From Spinacia oleracea (taxonomy: Eukaryota; Streptophyta; Magnoliopsida; Caryophyllales; Amaranthaceae), in assembly GCF_020520425.1 (NCBI RefSeq), contig NC_079492.1, forward strand, positions 117,649,157 through 117,713,156: a stretch of DNA of 64,000 bases. The letters are read 5' to 3'. The stretch's first letter is position 1, and every line of letters begins with the position of its first letter. Both the position numbers and the translations under genes were made by a program. The notes under the pieces were generated by a model. The model ran no database searches. It worked only from the letters and a program-made list of their open reading frames with translations, and had not been told where the DNA came from. Below, piece by piece: positions 12,874-24,128 of this stretch.

Positions 12874-13141
12874 CACTATAAAAAATTGTACCATTAACGA
12901 CGGAAAATCCCGTCTCTAAATGCCAATAATCATTGATTAATGACGGAATTTCCTGTCGCGAACCCGTCATAAAAGGGGGCCTCGTTAATGGAAAATCTTG
13001 TCGTTAACCCGTTGTAAAAGACATTTGCGACGGTTGTTCACGTCTTTGTTTGTTTGTTAGCCCGTCGCAAAAGGGCTTTTGCGACGGGATTTTTGACCCG
13101 TCGTAATTAGGTTGTCGTTAAAGATACAAATTCTTGTAGTG
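12874..13141. mobile_element. CACTA MITE, TSD TAG
   Basis: The element starts CACTATAAAAAATTGTAC and ends AAATTCTTGTAGTG, with TAG repeated on both sides (12871-12873, 13142-13144). The interior carries inverted GACGGG/CCCGTC motifs shared with 14264-14543 and 46056-46339. This is a non-autonomous En/Spm (CACTA) element. Confidence 0.88.
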
Positions 13142-13179
13142 TAGCATTTTAACAAAAAAAGTCTTGCTATAATGAAATA

Positions 13180-13503
13180 GGGTGATGATAAAGGTCGCAA
13201 GTTGCGATAATATTTATTTGTCGATCACAATCTTACGCGTCGTAGTTTAATCGGTATATATAGGCGCCACGTAGGCTATGTGTCATCAGAATATTTTTAC
13301 TATCAATGCAATATTTTTACTATGAAAATATGTAAATAATGTAGTCGATATAAAGAAGGAAACAAATTAGAATATTAAGATTTTCTTACCTTTATTTTAA
13401 CATTTATAATAGGTTATACGAAGTATAAGTTAAATATTTTAGTTTCTAATTTAAATTATGACACATAAGCATGTCATGTTGCGACCGGCCTCTATCATTT
13501 TCG
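13180..13503. mobile_element. MULE-type MITE, 9-bp TSD, copy 1
   Basis: A TIR containing ATGATAAAGGTCGCAA pairs with a degenerate right end, and the 9-bp AATGAAATA flanks both sides (13171-13179, 13504-13512). A 9-bp TSD points to a Mutator-derived element. A second copy lies at 44487-44830 with about the same length and interior. Confidence 0.82.
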
Positions 13504-14143
13504 AATGAAATATATTAATTAAGACAGTTAGATGAGTTCATATAAAATCAGATAAGTTTAAATAGTACATGGGTTGTCTGATTACGAGAGCTTCGTAGAA
13601 AAAAGATCAGGTTGAGATGAATTAGAGGTTTGACCATTTCAAAAAGGTAATGTGAGTGTTTGGGATAAAATTAAAAAACTAATTTTGAAAAAGCTCAATA
13701 TAAGAGCTTTTTACATTAGAGGTTTGAAGAAATTGGTGTAAAATGACATCGATGTCTATAAAGTTACAAGCGTACAACTCTCAACAACCTACACCATTTT
13801 ATGCCAATGTGTTAATGGCCGTTTTACGCTTTAAATAGCTAACACTTATAATTTATCAAAAATTTTACACAAGCAACTAATTCACTCGGCTAGTTAAACA
13901 GCTAATTAACAATAGTGAAATCAACTAAGTAATGAAATCCGCTACTCCTGCCGTCCGTGATGCACAAGTTGTTATAATGTAAACTGAAATATACCAAACG
14001 TCAAAATTAAAAAGGGACACCAAAAACGGAATATATAAAGAACAAAAAGGGTTGGAGAAAGTAACTACCAGTGAAACCAGCTAAAGCTACTACGTAACAA
14101 CTAATTGCCGTACATAACCTATATACAAGTTCAGATAAATTAA

Positions 14144-14581
14144 GGCCCTGTTCTTTTTGGCTTAATTTCAGTTTCAGGACTTATTTGGCAGTTCAGTTCA
14201 GGAGTATTCAGTTCAGTACAATTCAATTCAGGAGCATTCAGTTCAGTTCAGTTCAGTTCAGGACACTACAAGAAATTGTACTATTAACGACGGGAAATCC
14301 CGTCGCGAAAGGCCAATAATCGTTGATTAACGACGGGATTTCCTGTCACGAACCCGTCATAAAAGGGGGTCGTCGTTAATAGAAAATCCCGTCGTAAATC
14401 CGTCGTAAACCCGTCGTAAAAGACATTTGCGACGGTTATTACCGTCATTGTTTGGTTGTTAGCCCCGTCGCAAAAGGCTTTTGCGACAGGATTTTTGATC
14501 CGTCGTAATTAGGTTGTCGTTAAAGATACAAATTCTTGTAGTGGGAGCATTCAGTTCAATTCAGCTCTAAAGAACAGGGCC
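14144..14581. mobile_element. PIF/Harbinger MITE with TTCAG array, TSD TAA
   Basis: TIRs begin GGCCCTGTTCTTT and the TSD is TAA (14141-14143, 14582-14584). The interior consists largely of TTCAGTTCAGG-type short repeats. A CACTA MITE is inserted inside at 14264-14543, so this element is the older of the two. Confidence 0.85.
14264..14543. mobile_element. CACTA MITE nested in Harbinger MITE, TSD GGA
   Basis: CACTACAAGAAATTGTAC at the left and TTCTTGTAGTG at the right are flanked by GGA on both sides (14261-14263, 14544-14546). The 280-bp interior is rich in GACGGG and its complement, same family as 12874-13141 and 46056-46339. Confidence 0.92.
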
Positions 14582-14922
14582 TAAGTAGTTTTATTTGAAA
14601 CAAGAGAAGCTTTAAGGAAGGTTCAAATCTTGGCATCGGATTGTACATTGTTGCACTAGTATTGCTAATCTACTTCAAGGGTTACTTCAATTGTTTACTC
14701 ATCCGTACTTCACGAGAGAATAACTTACTTGTACTAATATATTTTGTTCAAGAGAGAATAACAATAAGTCAATAATAAAGGGTGAATGTTGTTAATTTGT
14801 TACAAGTACGTAGTACGCAGTACTTAAGTAATAATAAACTACAATACAAAATATTATTATAAATCTATGGTAGATGATGTAACATTTTTTGGAATATTTT
14901 GTACTCAGTAGCAATTAAGGAC

Positions 14923-15181
14923 TACTAGCTCCGTTTCAAAAAAAAAATTACACTTATTATTTGCACGAACTACGTTGCAATGTTTGACCGTTAATAGATT
15001 TGATTTTATATGGCAAAAAAATATAAAAAAATTGATATTTATAAAATACATTTTGAGACGAATCTAACAAGATAACTCATGATAATTTTTTATACATATA
15101 ATAGTGAGAATTTATGGTCAAAGTTTTAATTTTTGGACACATTTTCCAAAGCGTAAAAAACTCTATGAAACGAAGGTAGTA
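14923..15181. mobile_element. Stowaway-like MITE
   Basis: Inverted ends CTAGCTCCGTTTCA and the complement of TGAAACGAAGGTAG are bounded by TA. The interior is non-coding. Confidence 0.7.
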
Positions 15182-15423
15182 TGTGGGAGTGGTTAATCAT
15201 AGTGTTTCACTTCAAATTTACAAATCTACAGTTCTTCCCGTCCCTTCTCAATCTTTACGTTTGGTATCATGTACATAATTTAATGATTAACTAGTTTGTA
15301 TGCTTGGGCGATGTCCGGGTTACAGTATTAGTAACATTAATATTATTCTTATTTGAATATATTATTAATCAACCCCCTTTTATTACTTTTATTAGTACTC
15401 CGTGTATTTTTTTTAAATAAAAC

Positions 15424-15515
15424 AATGGTAGCATGTAATGTGGGCTCAATGGTAATCACTTCATTGTTTAAACGCGAGGATGCGGGTTCAATGGTAACCA
15501 TTTCTGAATTTTTAT
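15424..15515 (+). mobile_element. possible tRNA-derived SINE head
   Basis: TGGGCTCAATGGTAATC resembles a pol III A box and GCGGGTTCAATGG about 55 bp later resembles a B box, followed by an AT-rich tail. No TSD was resolved, so this is tentative. Confidence 0.3.
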
Positions 15516-16116
15516 ATATATGAAGTTTACATGAAATGAAATACTCACAAACATAGCGTCTTGTGGCATATACTATCCTTTAGAAACGCCTTTTAATATA
15601 TATTATAGATTTGGATTGAGATTCCTACCTTTTTTTTATTTAAACAATTCAAATTACGTTTATATATAATATTTTCACTTTTACCGAAAATCGTCATGGG
15701 AAAGTAAATGTGAATGTTATTAATGTAGTGACCCGGAGAATCGGCCTGGCCCAAAAACGAGTTTAATAGATTAAATAAGCATTTGGCGTAAATCTTGATT
15801 AAATAATAGGGGCATTTATATTATAATATAAAAGGAAATATTCCAAACGTAAACATTAAATTGACACCCAAAACGGAATACTTCTCTATTTCATAAGGGA
15901 ACTCCTAAGGTTATTACTGTGAATGACCTTTCGATGGCCCCTTATGAATAGTCTATAATGCCCCGTTAATTGTGAACATTTGTTCTTACATGTTTATAGA
16001 GTTTATTAGATATAATAACACAATTTCATTTTATTTATTTCCACACGCATCGCGTGCGTATAATTAAGACTAGTAAAGATTAAAAAGGAATAGCGAAAGA
16101 AGTACTCCGTAATTAT

Positions 16117-16473
16117 TACTCCCTCGGTCCCCCTTTTATTCCTTACGTATTTTGTTTAGGGTGTCCCATTTTATTCTTTACATTGAGAACCTTTCCTTTT
16201 ATATTAACACATAAATACTTTAATATTTTGTCAAAAGTTGTGCCAAATGATTACTTTAACCAATTAAATGCATTAGATCATTAATCTTTCACACTTTTCC
16301 ATTGAGACATAAATTTTGCCTTTCTCAGATTTGGGTAAAAGATAAAACATTATAAATTAACGTAATTTGCATTATTTAAATAAAAAATAGAAGGAATTTC
16401 AATCCACATTAATTAGTCGTTATATCACGTGCATGATACCAAATATAAAGAACAAAAAGGGACGAATGAAGTA
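16117..16473. mobile_element. Stowaway-like MITE upstream of the CEN-like gene
   Basis: CTCCCTCGGTCCC at the left and the complement of GGGACGAATGAAG at the right are bounded by TA. The right end lies 316 bp upstream of the TATA box of the PEBP gene, so it is part of the proximal promoter of this allele. Confidence 0.78.
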
Positions 16474-16788
16474 ATAATTCTTAATTCTTAATTATATCTT
16501 AATTAATTTTTTAGAGGATCCGGACTCCAGAAACCCCGAAAAAAGATGCTGGTGCATGGAGAAGATACCCTAGGACACCAAGATTTTGAAACTACTATAA
16601 TACTCCTTAATCCTTATTTTATAAGATACACTTTATTAGATTGCAATTTTCAAACCTATGTATAATAAAATCCCAGGCCCCTCCACTCCTCTTGCTAAAT
16701 TTCTTATTCTTTTCTTTTATATGACATGACTAATTTCCTTATATTTTTTTCCTACGTAGAATGATTATTTATAGCTTCTCCATACCAC

Positions 16789-16796
16789 TATAAATA
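16789..16796 (+). promoter_or_regulatory. TATA box of the CEN-like gene
   Basis: TATAAATA lies 128 bp upstream of the start codon at 16924 and is followed by an A/C-rich leader. Spacing is normal for a plant pol II promoter. Confidence 0.6.
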
Positions 16797-16923
16797 GAAT
16801 GAGATCATTTCCCCACCAATGTCATCAAGACACCCCTTCAAGAGACCTTAGACATCATTGTCTCTTCCAAATAAACCCCCACAAATACTCTTCTCTCTCT
16901 TCTTTTTAACGCGCACTTTAAAA

Positions 16924-17884
16924 ATGGCAAAATTGGACCCTCTCGTCATTGGCAGAGTTGTTGGAGATGTGATAGACAATTTTAACCCAAGTGTGAGAAT
17001 GTGTATCACTTTCAACAACAAACAAGTTTACAATGGTCATGAACTCTTTCCTTCTTCTGTCACCGTTAAACCTAGGGTTCAAGTTTTTGATGGTGACTTG
17101 AAATCATTTTTTACCTTGGTATATTTCTACTTTTATATATATACGTATATTTTTATGCTTAATCTTCACTTACCGATCGATATTATACAAAATTATTGTA
17201 CAATATATGTCTAATTAATGTCTTAGAAAGAGTAGTAATAGTACTACGTATTTGTTTTTGTTTCTCTATTTTAATATTATTATAATTAGCTAGCATGTTT
17301 ATACACGTTAGTATATTTCTTCTCTAACCATGGTTCATATTTTCTTTTCTGTTTTTCTAGGTCATGACGGATCCAGATGTTCCTGGACCCAGTGATCCTT
17401 ATCTTAAAGAGCACTTGCACTGGTACGTATACTCCTAACTTAAAAGCCAAACCGTACTTTTGAATTTTTGTATTATTCATGTATATGAATTTTCGTATTA
17501 ATTATACTTAGTAAAAATTATGTGGCTATGCTACTGCAGGATAGTCACAGATATTCCAGGCACTACAGATGCAACTTTTGGTAAGCCATCTCTGAATTAG
17601 TCTCAACATATATCAGTAATTAAAGGGATTTAATTAAACTAATAATTGAATTAATGTGATATATAGGGAAAGAGATAGTTAGCTATGAGTTGCCGAGGCC
17701 AAACATAGGCATACACAGGTTTGCATTCATCCTGTTTAAGCAGAAACGCAGGGCCAGTGTGGTGGCACCGGGCGGTCGAGATCGATTCTGCACCAAACTA
17801 TTTGCTGAACAGAACCAGTTAGGCCTTCCTGTTGCTGCTGTCTATTTCAATTGCCAAAGGGAAACCGCTGCTCGTAGGCGCTAG
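16924..17884 (+). CDS. CEN: CENTRORADIALIS/TFL1-like phosphatidylethanolamine-binding protein
   Basis: Four exons, 16924-17118, 17361-17422, 17540-17580 and 17667-17884, join to 171 residues. Exons 2 and 3 are 62 and 41 bp, the conserved sizes of plant FT/TFL1 genes, and all introns are GT-AG. Family motifs are intact: [10 protein letters not shown] at 69-78, GIHRF at 114-118, and the C-terminal QRETAARRR. His83 occupies the position that is His in TFL1/CEN repressors and Tyr in FT activators, and Asp138 sits in the segment B loop as in TFL1. The expected role is antiflorigen: binding 14-3-3 and FD-type bZIP proteins to hold the inflorescence meristem indeterminate and delay flowering. Oddities are Cys141 and Lys143 where the family nearly always has FNTR, and a short N-terminus. 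The family call is firm; CEN rather than another TFL1-clade member is inference. Confidence 0.93.
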
Positions 17885-18890
17885 CTAGCTCATCTATTGC
17901 AAGATTGATCTTCTGTATTACAAATTAATAATAAGACTTTGCGCTCTAATGATATGGATGAGTGCCACTTTGTGATCTTCTGTGCTAGATAGAAAAGATG
18001 ACGAAATTAAGTGGAGTATTTATGTATGTTTTATGTTATGATCCCATAATGTAATGTTAGGAGATATAGTTTTATTTCTTTAATGCATGTGCATGATTAC
18101 TATGTGTATTAGTTACACCTTGTATGATCTTTCCAATAATATTATATCTACCAATCATTCATTAATTAATTTGCAAAATTTTGTTGGAAGTTAGACATAT
18201 GTCAAATCGTTTGACACTTAATTAACTGTCAGACCATACTTAATAGTATATCAGACCTGTGGATAAGAGATGCACAACTGACATAAAATACGGTCCCACA
18301 CTTAAATGAGTATCGTACAATCTATTACAGGAGTTTGTATTATACACGACTAATTTTAATTTAATTTTTTAAAGGAGACTATTAGATTTTACATTAGCTA
18401 ATTTCACTTGGACCTTTTTTCTTACTTTTGAGAAGCACCCAAAAGACAAAACTTATGAACGCAACAAAAGGCCAAGACAACTTATCTTACAATATTCGGA
18501 AACCCTGATTGTCTTTGTAGCGATAAAATCATACCCATTTCATACCAAACGGTTTTGGTAGTGTAATTTAACGGTTAAAATGGTTATCTTACTCCGTACT
18601 ATATTGAATTTACCTACGGAGTAAAATAATTAGTTAAACTCTTACATATAGATTCTCCAAGAACAACTACTCCTACAATATTTAGAACCCCTAATTGGCT
18701 AATTGTCTTTCAACTCTTTATAACGACAATACTCATATCCATCTCGATGTTTTCCTTACAAAATAATATTGTACTCCCTCCATTTCTGAATATTCCGTAT
18801 TTGCAACAGTTTGATTTTTACATTATTCATACGTTAGCGTATTTTGACCAGTTTTTCTTACTAATATATAAAAATTCACATGTTATTATG
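17885..18890. other. 3' flank of the CEN-like gene and intergenic DNA
   Basis: Contains the presumed 3'UTR, then AT-rich non-coding sequence. A Stowaway-type end (ACTCCCTCCATTTC) at about 18773 has no readable partner, so it is probably a truncated MITE. Confidence 0.45.
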
Positions 18891-19146
18891 TACTCTCTCT
18901 ATCCCTAAAAGATTGTCCCATATACCATAAATGGATGTCCATATTTGTTTGCCACATGCCTTATTTAGTTAGTGGTCCCTACATGTCTCTCCTTTCACAT
19001 TATAGAGTATTATTTAAACTAACTGAAAAAGGATCTACCTACCCATTTGATTTTGATTATATGGGCAATCTTTTAGGGGCGAAGGGAGTAATTCTTAATA
19101 AACTAATTCTTTTTCTATGGGCAATCTTTTAGGGGCGAAAGGAGTA
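18891..19146. mobile_element. Stowaway-like MITE with duplicated right end
   Basis: The left end CTCTCTCTATCCCTAAAAGA and the complement of the right end TCTTTTAGGGGCGAAAGGAG are bounded by TA. The right terminal sequence occurs twice (about 19060-19090 and 19117-19146), a local duplication of one TIR. Confidence 0.75.
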
Positions 19147-20535
19147 ATACGTTGTTAGATTAGGCTTAATGTACATTTTTCAAATATCAACTGTTAAAAC
19201 TTTTGCTAATATGTATTCGCATATATATAATTGCGTTCAAACTAGTGCATTGGCAAATGTGTCAGTCTAATTGTTCTAAGTATTCAAGGACATATGGAGT
19301 ATTGTAGTAAACAAAGAGTCAACTCTATAACTGAAGTCTTAGTTTTGACAAAAATCTCAATTAGGACCTTACTTTTTTTTTAGTCAAGAGTTGGGATATT
19401 ATGTTGAGGCATTATGTTTTATTCAGCAATTATAGGAATTAGTTAGATTAAAGCTGAATTAATTTGTTCTTACATCACTGTAAGTCAATAACCATGAGTC
19501 AACGATTAATAAACATGAGTCAATGGTAAGGAGGAATTGGAGGAGAAAATCATAAGAATGATATGATAGATAATGAAGTTTTCTTTTTAAATAAAATACT
19601 TTTCCTACGTAGTATTTCTCAACTCAAAGATCTATCTTTGTTTTTTAAATTACAACCGTTAATTTTGACCGGAAAATAGAGGTGAGGTGCCAATTATTAA
19701 TTAAAAAATGTGAAATTTTCATTGGAGATTTTTTGTAAAACTTAGACCTTAATCATGGGGTTAACTCACTAACAAAGGTAATACTTAAATCCGCATATCG
19801 CTAAAATTCTCTCAAAAACATTACCGATAAAATGTATGGAGTAGTTAACTGACTATGTACATTAATTACGTACAGATAACATTACAAAGATTTACTTAGA
19901 CATCCTCCTCTAAGCACTTTCTCTCCTCCTAACTTCCTAAGAGTTCGTCAAAAAAAAATCCTAAGAGGACTCCTCATGTTGTAGAAAAGGAGGAGAGGGT
20001 CCCTTTTTGGAAGAGGAATAGCATTCATCCTCTATGTGAAGAGGATGAGGCTCCTTGACTCATGTGTCCAAGAGGAACCTATGACAAGTTAAATTTCTCC
20101 ACTTATTACATTAATAGTGGCTGTCAAATTTAACCATATTTCCAACGGTTATAATTCTTTAAACGGTGACAAAATTAAAACGGAAACATATTTTTTTTTT
20201 TAAAAGAACACCAATGACTATAATTATCTATAAAATGAACCTAATTTTTACCTATTTTCACACACTTCGTTTTTATCGTAAGGTATCTCTATTATCATAT
20301 TTAATCATTTATTACATGTGTGGCGATCGTTTTATTTACTTATCAATATTTAAATTTCTGTATAAATAATGAATTATTATCATAATTTGATTTTAATAGT
20401 TTTTAAACAATTTAAATTATCATTAATCTAATTTTAATAAGTTGGCATATTGAAAATTAAATCATTTAATGTAATAGAATATGTGGTGGGGTATATGTAT
20501 GAAGAGAGAGAAAGTAAGAGAGGATACTAGTTCTT
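19147..20535. other. intergenic, no supported gene
   Basis: AT-rich sequence without protein motifs. The stretch 19890-20100 has purine/pyrimidine-skewed CTCCTCCTAA and AAGAGGA motifs that may be parts of an older inverted-repeat element. Confidence 0.4.
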
Positions 20536-20544
20536 GTCTTCTTG

Positions 20545-20995
20545 GAGGAAGTCCAAATACATGCCAGGCATGTATTTGCAAAAACATGCCAACTCCAAAT
20601 AAAAAGGTAAATCTAAATGGTAAATATTTTTGGGGCGAAATGTAAAACGGTATTGTACACTTGTAAAACGGGGTGCTGACTTGATATTGCTGAGTTGGCA
20701 ATTCATTAGAAAAATGGTATTGGTATTACAAAAATGGTACTAAACTTTTTCTAAATGAAATTCATTTTCCTTAAATGGTACTCGTTTTGTACTAAATTTT
20801 ATAAAGTGGTATTAATATCACAAAAATGGTGCTAAGTATTTTAAAATGGTATTCATATTACAAAATTGGCAGCAACGGGATCCAAGTTGGCAAACGGGGT
20901 TGACTATTCAACAATTTCAAAATGGCTGGGAAATTACAAACAAGCCCATGGCATGTATTTCATAATACATGCCTGGCTGCGATTTTGACGCCCTC
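20545..20995. mobile_element. MULE-type MITE, 9-bp TSD GTCTTCTTG
   Basis: GTCTTCTTG is repeated exactly at 20536-20544 and 20996-21004. The ends begin GAGGAAGTCC and, on the other strand, GAGGGCGTCA, and both continue to GCCAGGCATGTATT. The interior contains several AAAATGGTA-type repeats and no coding sequence. Confidence 0.82.
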
Positions 20996-21845
20996 GTCTT
21001 CTTGATTGTGGAACAATTTAAAGAAAGAGGGTGATGAAGAGGAAAGAGATAGTGGAAAATGATGTGGAGAAAAGAAATTGTGATGTGTCAAAAGGAAAAG
21101 ATGAGAGATAAGAAATAGAGGAAGGGGAGAGCCTCATGGTTAATCATGCTCTTATACTACTACGTTGTTAACTAAGTAGTCCGTACTTTAGGCAAATTAT
21201 AGAAAATGGATAGATGAAAGAACAGCAAGTCCTGCTACAAGGACTACTACTATAAGAGGCCAAAATTGACCTACTGTTTTTGCTATTTTTGGTTTCGAAG
21301 AAAATCTTTTTGCTATTTTTGTTATACAGATGTGGATACTACTTATGAGCATATCTTTGACCCCCACATATGGTAAAAATTGTTAACTGCTAACTTAACC
21401 ATACTCACTCATAGAGTCATAGAGCTCTGCTGTTTCCTCTATCATTTCCTGTCCTATTATTCTCTGTCATCTCTACTTTTACCTTTTTTTTTTTCCTTAT
21501 TCAGTATTATCCTAATTAAGCAAGCTAATTACCACAATAAGTATGGATTCCGTCATTCAGGAGGTTTAGAGAGGTTCGAAAAGGAAATTGAAGCAAAAAC
21601 ACTCATGTAAAATAATTAGACCATATCAGACCAAAAATAAAATATTCAGACTAAACCAAAAACTAGAAAAATCAGTCTAAACCAAGTGGAAAAAACAGAG
21701 CCTAAGTTTAGGTCACTAGAACTATGTTTTACTCTTTTGTTGCACACTAATATTAACTCTTTAGGTCTCTCAAAATTGAAGCATTTTAGAGATTATTCTT
21801 TTTCCCTCTCTAATGATTTAGACCCTGTTTAGTTCACCTTATTTC

Positions 21846-21977
21846 TCCTGATCTGATCTGGTCCGATCTGATCTGAACTTATTTTTTCAGATCTGATCTG
21901 ATCTGACTTATATTTTCTGATCTGATCTGATCTGATCTGGTCTGATCTGGTCTGGTCTGGTCTGATCTGATCTGAAT
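21846..21977. repeat. subterminal GATCTG array, left
   Basis: Imperfect head-to-tail CTGATCTGAT and CTGGTCTGAT units directly inside the left Harbinger TIR. The matching array at the right end is 27471-27598. Confidence 0.9.
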
Positions 21978-22089
21978 TAAGTTTAAACAAAAATCTACAT
22001 TTATTAATATTAAACGACTTACGTGTAAAATAAATGTTGCACAAATTTATAATATTGTTATTATTTACTTGAATTTGCTCATGATTTAA

Positions 22090-23060
22090 CTATTCCTTAT
22101 ATTAGATAGACCTATACATGATCTAGATAGATCGGTTATGATCTAGAAATATAAGTTCTGATCTGGATATGATATGTACAGATCGGTTCTGATCTATACA
22201 TGATTTGTACATATAAGTTATGATTCTGGACATGATCAGTTCTAATCTAGACATGATCTGTACATATTAGTTTTGATCTGTACATGATATGTACAGTTCA
22301 GTTATGATCTAGACATGATCTGGGCATGATCTATCAGTTATGATCTGGACATGATATGTACAATTCAGTTATGATCTAGACATGATCTATACAGATCAGT
22401 TCTGATATGGACATGATCTGTACAGATCAGTTCTGATATGGACATGATCTGTACAGATCAGTTCTGATATGGACATGATCTGTACAGATTAGTTCTGATT
22501 TGGACATGATATGTATAGTTCAATTCTGATCTAGACATGATTTGGACATGATCTGTATATATCAGTTCTGATCAGGACATGATCTGTACAGATCAGTTCT
22601 GATCTGGTCATGATCTGTACATATCAGTTCTGATCTGGTCATGATCTGTACAGATCAGTTCTTATCGGGTCATGATCTGTACAGATTAGTTCTGATCTGG
22701 ACATGATCTTTGCAGATCAATTCTGATCTGAACATAATCTGTACAGAGTCGATATCTAGACAAGTTATAATTTGGACATATCGATTCTGATATGGACATG
22801 ATCTGTACAAATCGGTTTTGATCTAAACATATTAGTTCTGTAAGGATCAGTTCTGATGTAGACAAGATCTTTGCAGATTTGAACATGATTTGGACATGAT
22901 CTATACAGATCAGTTATGATCTGGACATTATCTGATCCTATCAGTTCTAGTCTGGATATATAATGGTTCTGATCTATAAAAATCAGTTCGGATATGGACA
23001 TGACCTGATCATATCGTTTCTAATCTGGACTTAATGGTTTTAATTTGGACATGATCAATT
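22090..23060. repeat. 31-bp minisatellite containing a GATCTGTACAGATC palindrome
   Basis: About 30 diverged copies of a roughly 31-bp unit. The most regular run is 22380-22500, where the period is exactly 31 bp. Each good copy contains GATCTGTACAGATC, a perfect 14-bp palindrome, and CAGTTCTGATNTGGACAT. Units become degenerate toward the right. Confidence 0.85.
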
Positions 23061-23192
23061 TGAATGTTTTGTTAATGTTTTTTTATGCCTTAAATAATAG
23101 ATTTTAATTGCACCGACAACAACATTATTTTTTATTAAAGCAATAATAGTAATAAAATATTAAATATAATAACAATGATGTAAACATATACC

Positions 23193-23257
<65 letters not shown>

Positions 23258-23299
23258 TAATAATAATAAAAAAAATAATAATAATAATAATAATAATAA
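23193..23299. repeat. (TAA)n microsatellite 5' of the RLE retroelement
   Basis: More than 30 TAA/ATA units with a few interruptions. It directly precedes the GC-rich 5' region of the retroelement. Confidence 0.95.
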
Positions 23300-24128
23300 C
23301 GATTATGGGTGGGTGTTTAGGGCACCTCCTTCGTCCATAATCCGGTAGCTTCTCCGGCGGCCATTCGGGCATTTCACGGCGGCATCGGCAGTTGTGTGCA
23401 CGGCATTTTCAGGCGACATTTTCAGGCGACATTTTCAGGTGAGTTTAAGGTGGTTTCGTGCGTGCAGTGTCATTACGGTTTCCAGGCGGTTTCTACGGCG
23501 ATTTTTGGGTTTCCAGGCGGTTTATTCGGCGGGTCAGGATTTGTTTTCTCCGGCGTCGGGTTAGGATTTGTTTTCTCCGGCGGTTTACTGTTGCGACGGC
23601 AGTATATTTGGTCAGGGATCGTGCTGTTCTTTGGGTTCGTCGGTGTGGGCTGTCGGTATATTTGTTCGTTTTGTTTCGCGACAGCAGTGTCTTTGGGTTC
23701 GTCGGCGTTTTGTGTTGGTTTCGCCGGTGTGTGCTGTGGGTTTCAGGCGGTTGGGTTTGGAGTTATATATTCAGGCGGTTTTGCTGTGGGTTTGTTGTTT
23801 CAGGTACAGTGCAATTTCCGGTTGTGCGTTGTTGTGCGTTGGTACAGTGCTTGCAAGTTCGTGGTAAAACTAAAGACAAAGAAACAATCCGGTGAAGTGC
23901 TTTTTGGTTTTGTGGCGGCAATCCGGTGAAGTGGTTTTGTGGTTTTGCGACGGTGGTTTTGTGGTGGAATCACTTACGGGAATCAGTTTCAGGTTTGAGC
24001 TTTCAGTTTCTGGCAGTTTGGTGCGTTCGATTTCAGTTTCGGTGTTCCGTTTCTGGCAATTCGGTGTGTCCAGTTTCAGTTTCCGGTGCAGTGACGTTGT
24101 AGTTACTTTTTGGTTGAAGTTCTTTGAT
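23300..24128 (+). other. 5' untranslated region of the RLE retroelement
   Basis: G/T-rich sequence with direct repeats ATTTTCAGGCGAC (about 23404-23440) and many GGTTTC/GGCGG motifs. Open frames here are overlapping and compositionally biased, without recognisable domains, so I treat it as leader and internal promoter rather than coding. Confidence 0.5.

Noticed and set aside
22090-23060. CRISPR-like regular direct repeats
   Set aside because: Units are contiguous and diverged, without unique spacers, and the DNA is clearly plant nuclear; it is a minisatellite.
23160-23372. Open frame with a long isoleucine run
   Set aside because: It is the (TAA)n tract read on the minus strand.
23396-23929. 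Three overlapping G/F/V/R-rich open frames upstream of the RLE protein
   Set aside because: Overlap in different frames with biased composition and no recognisable fold; better explained as a GC-rich 5'UTR.
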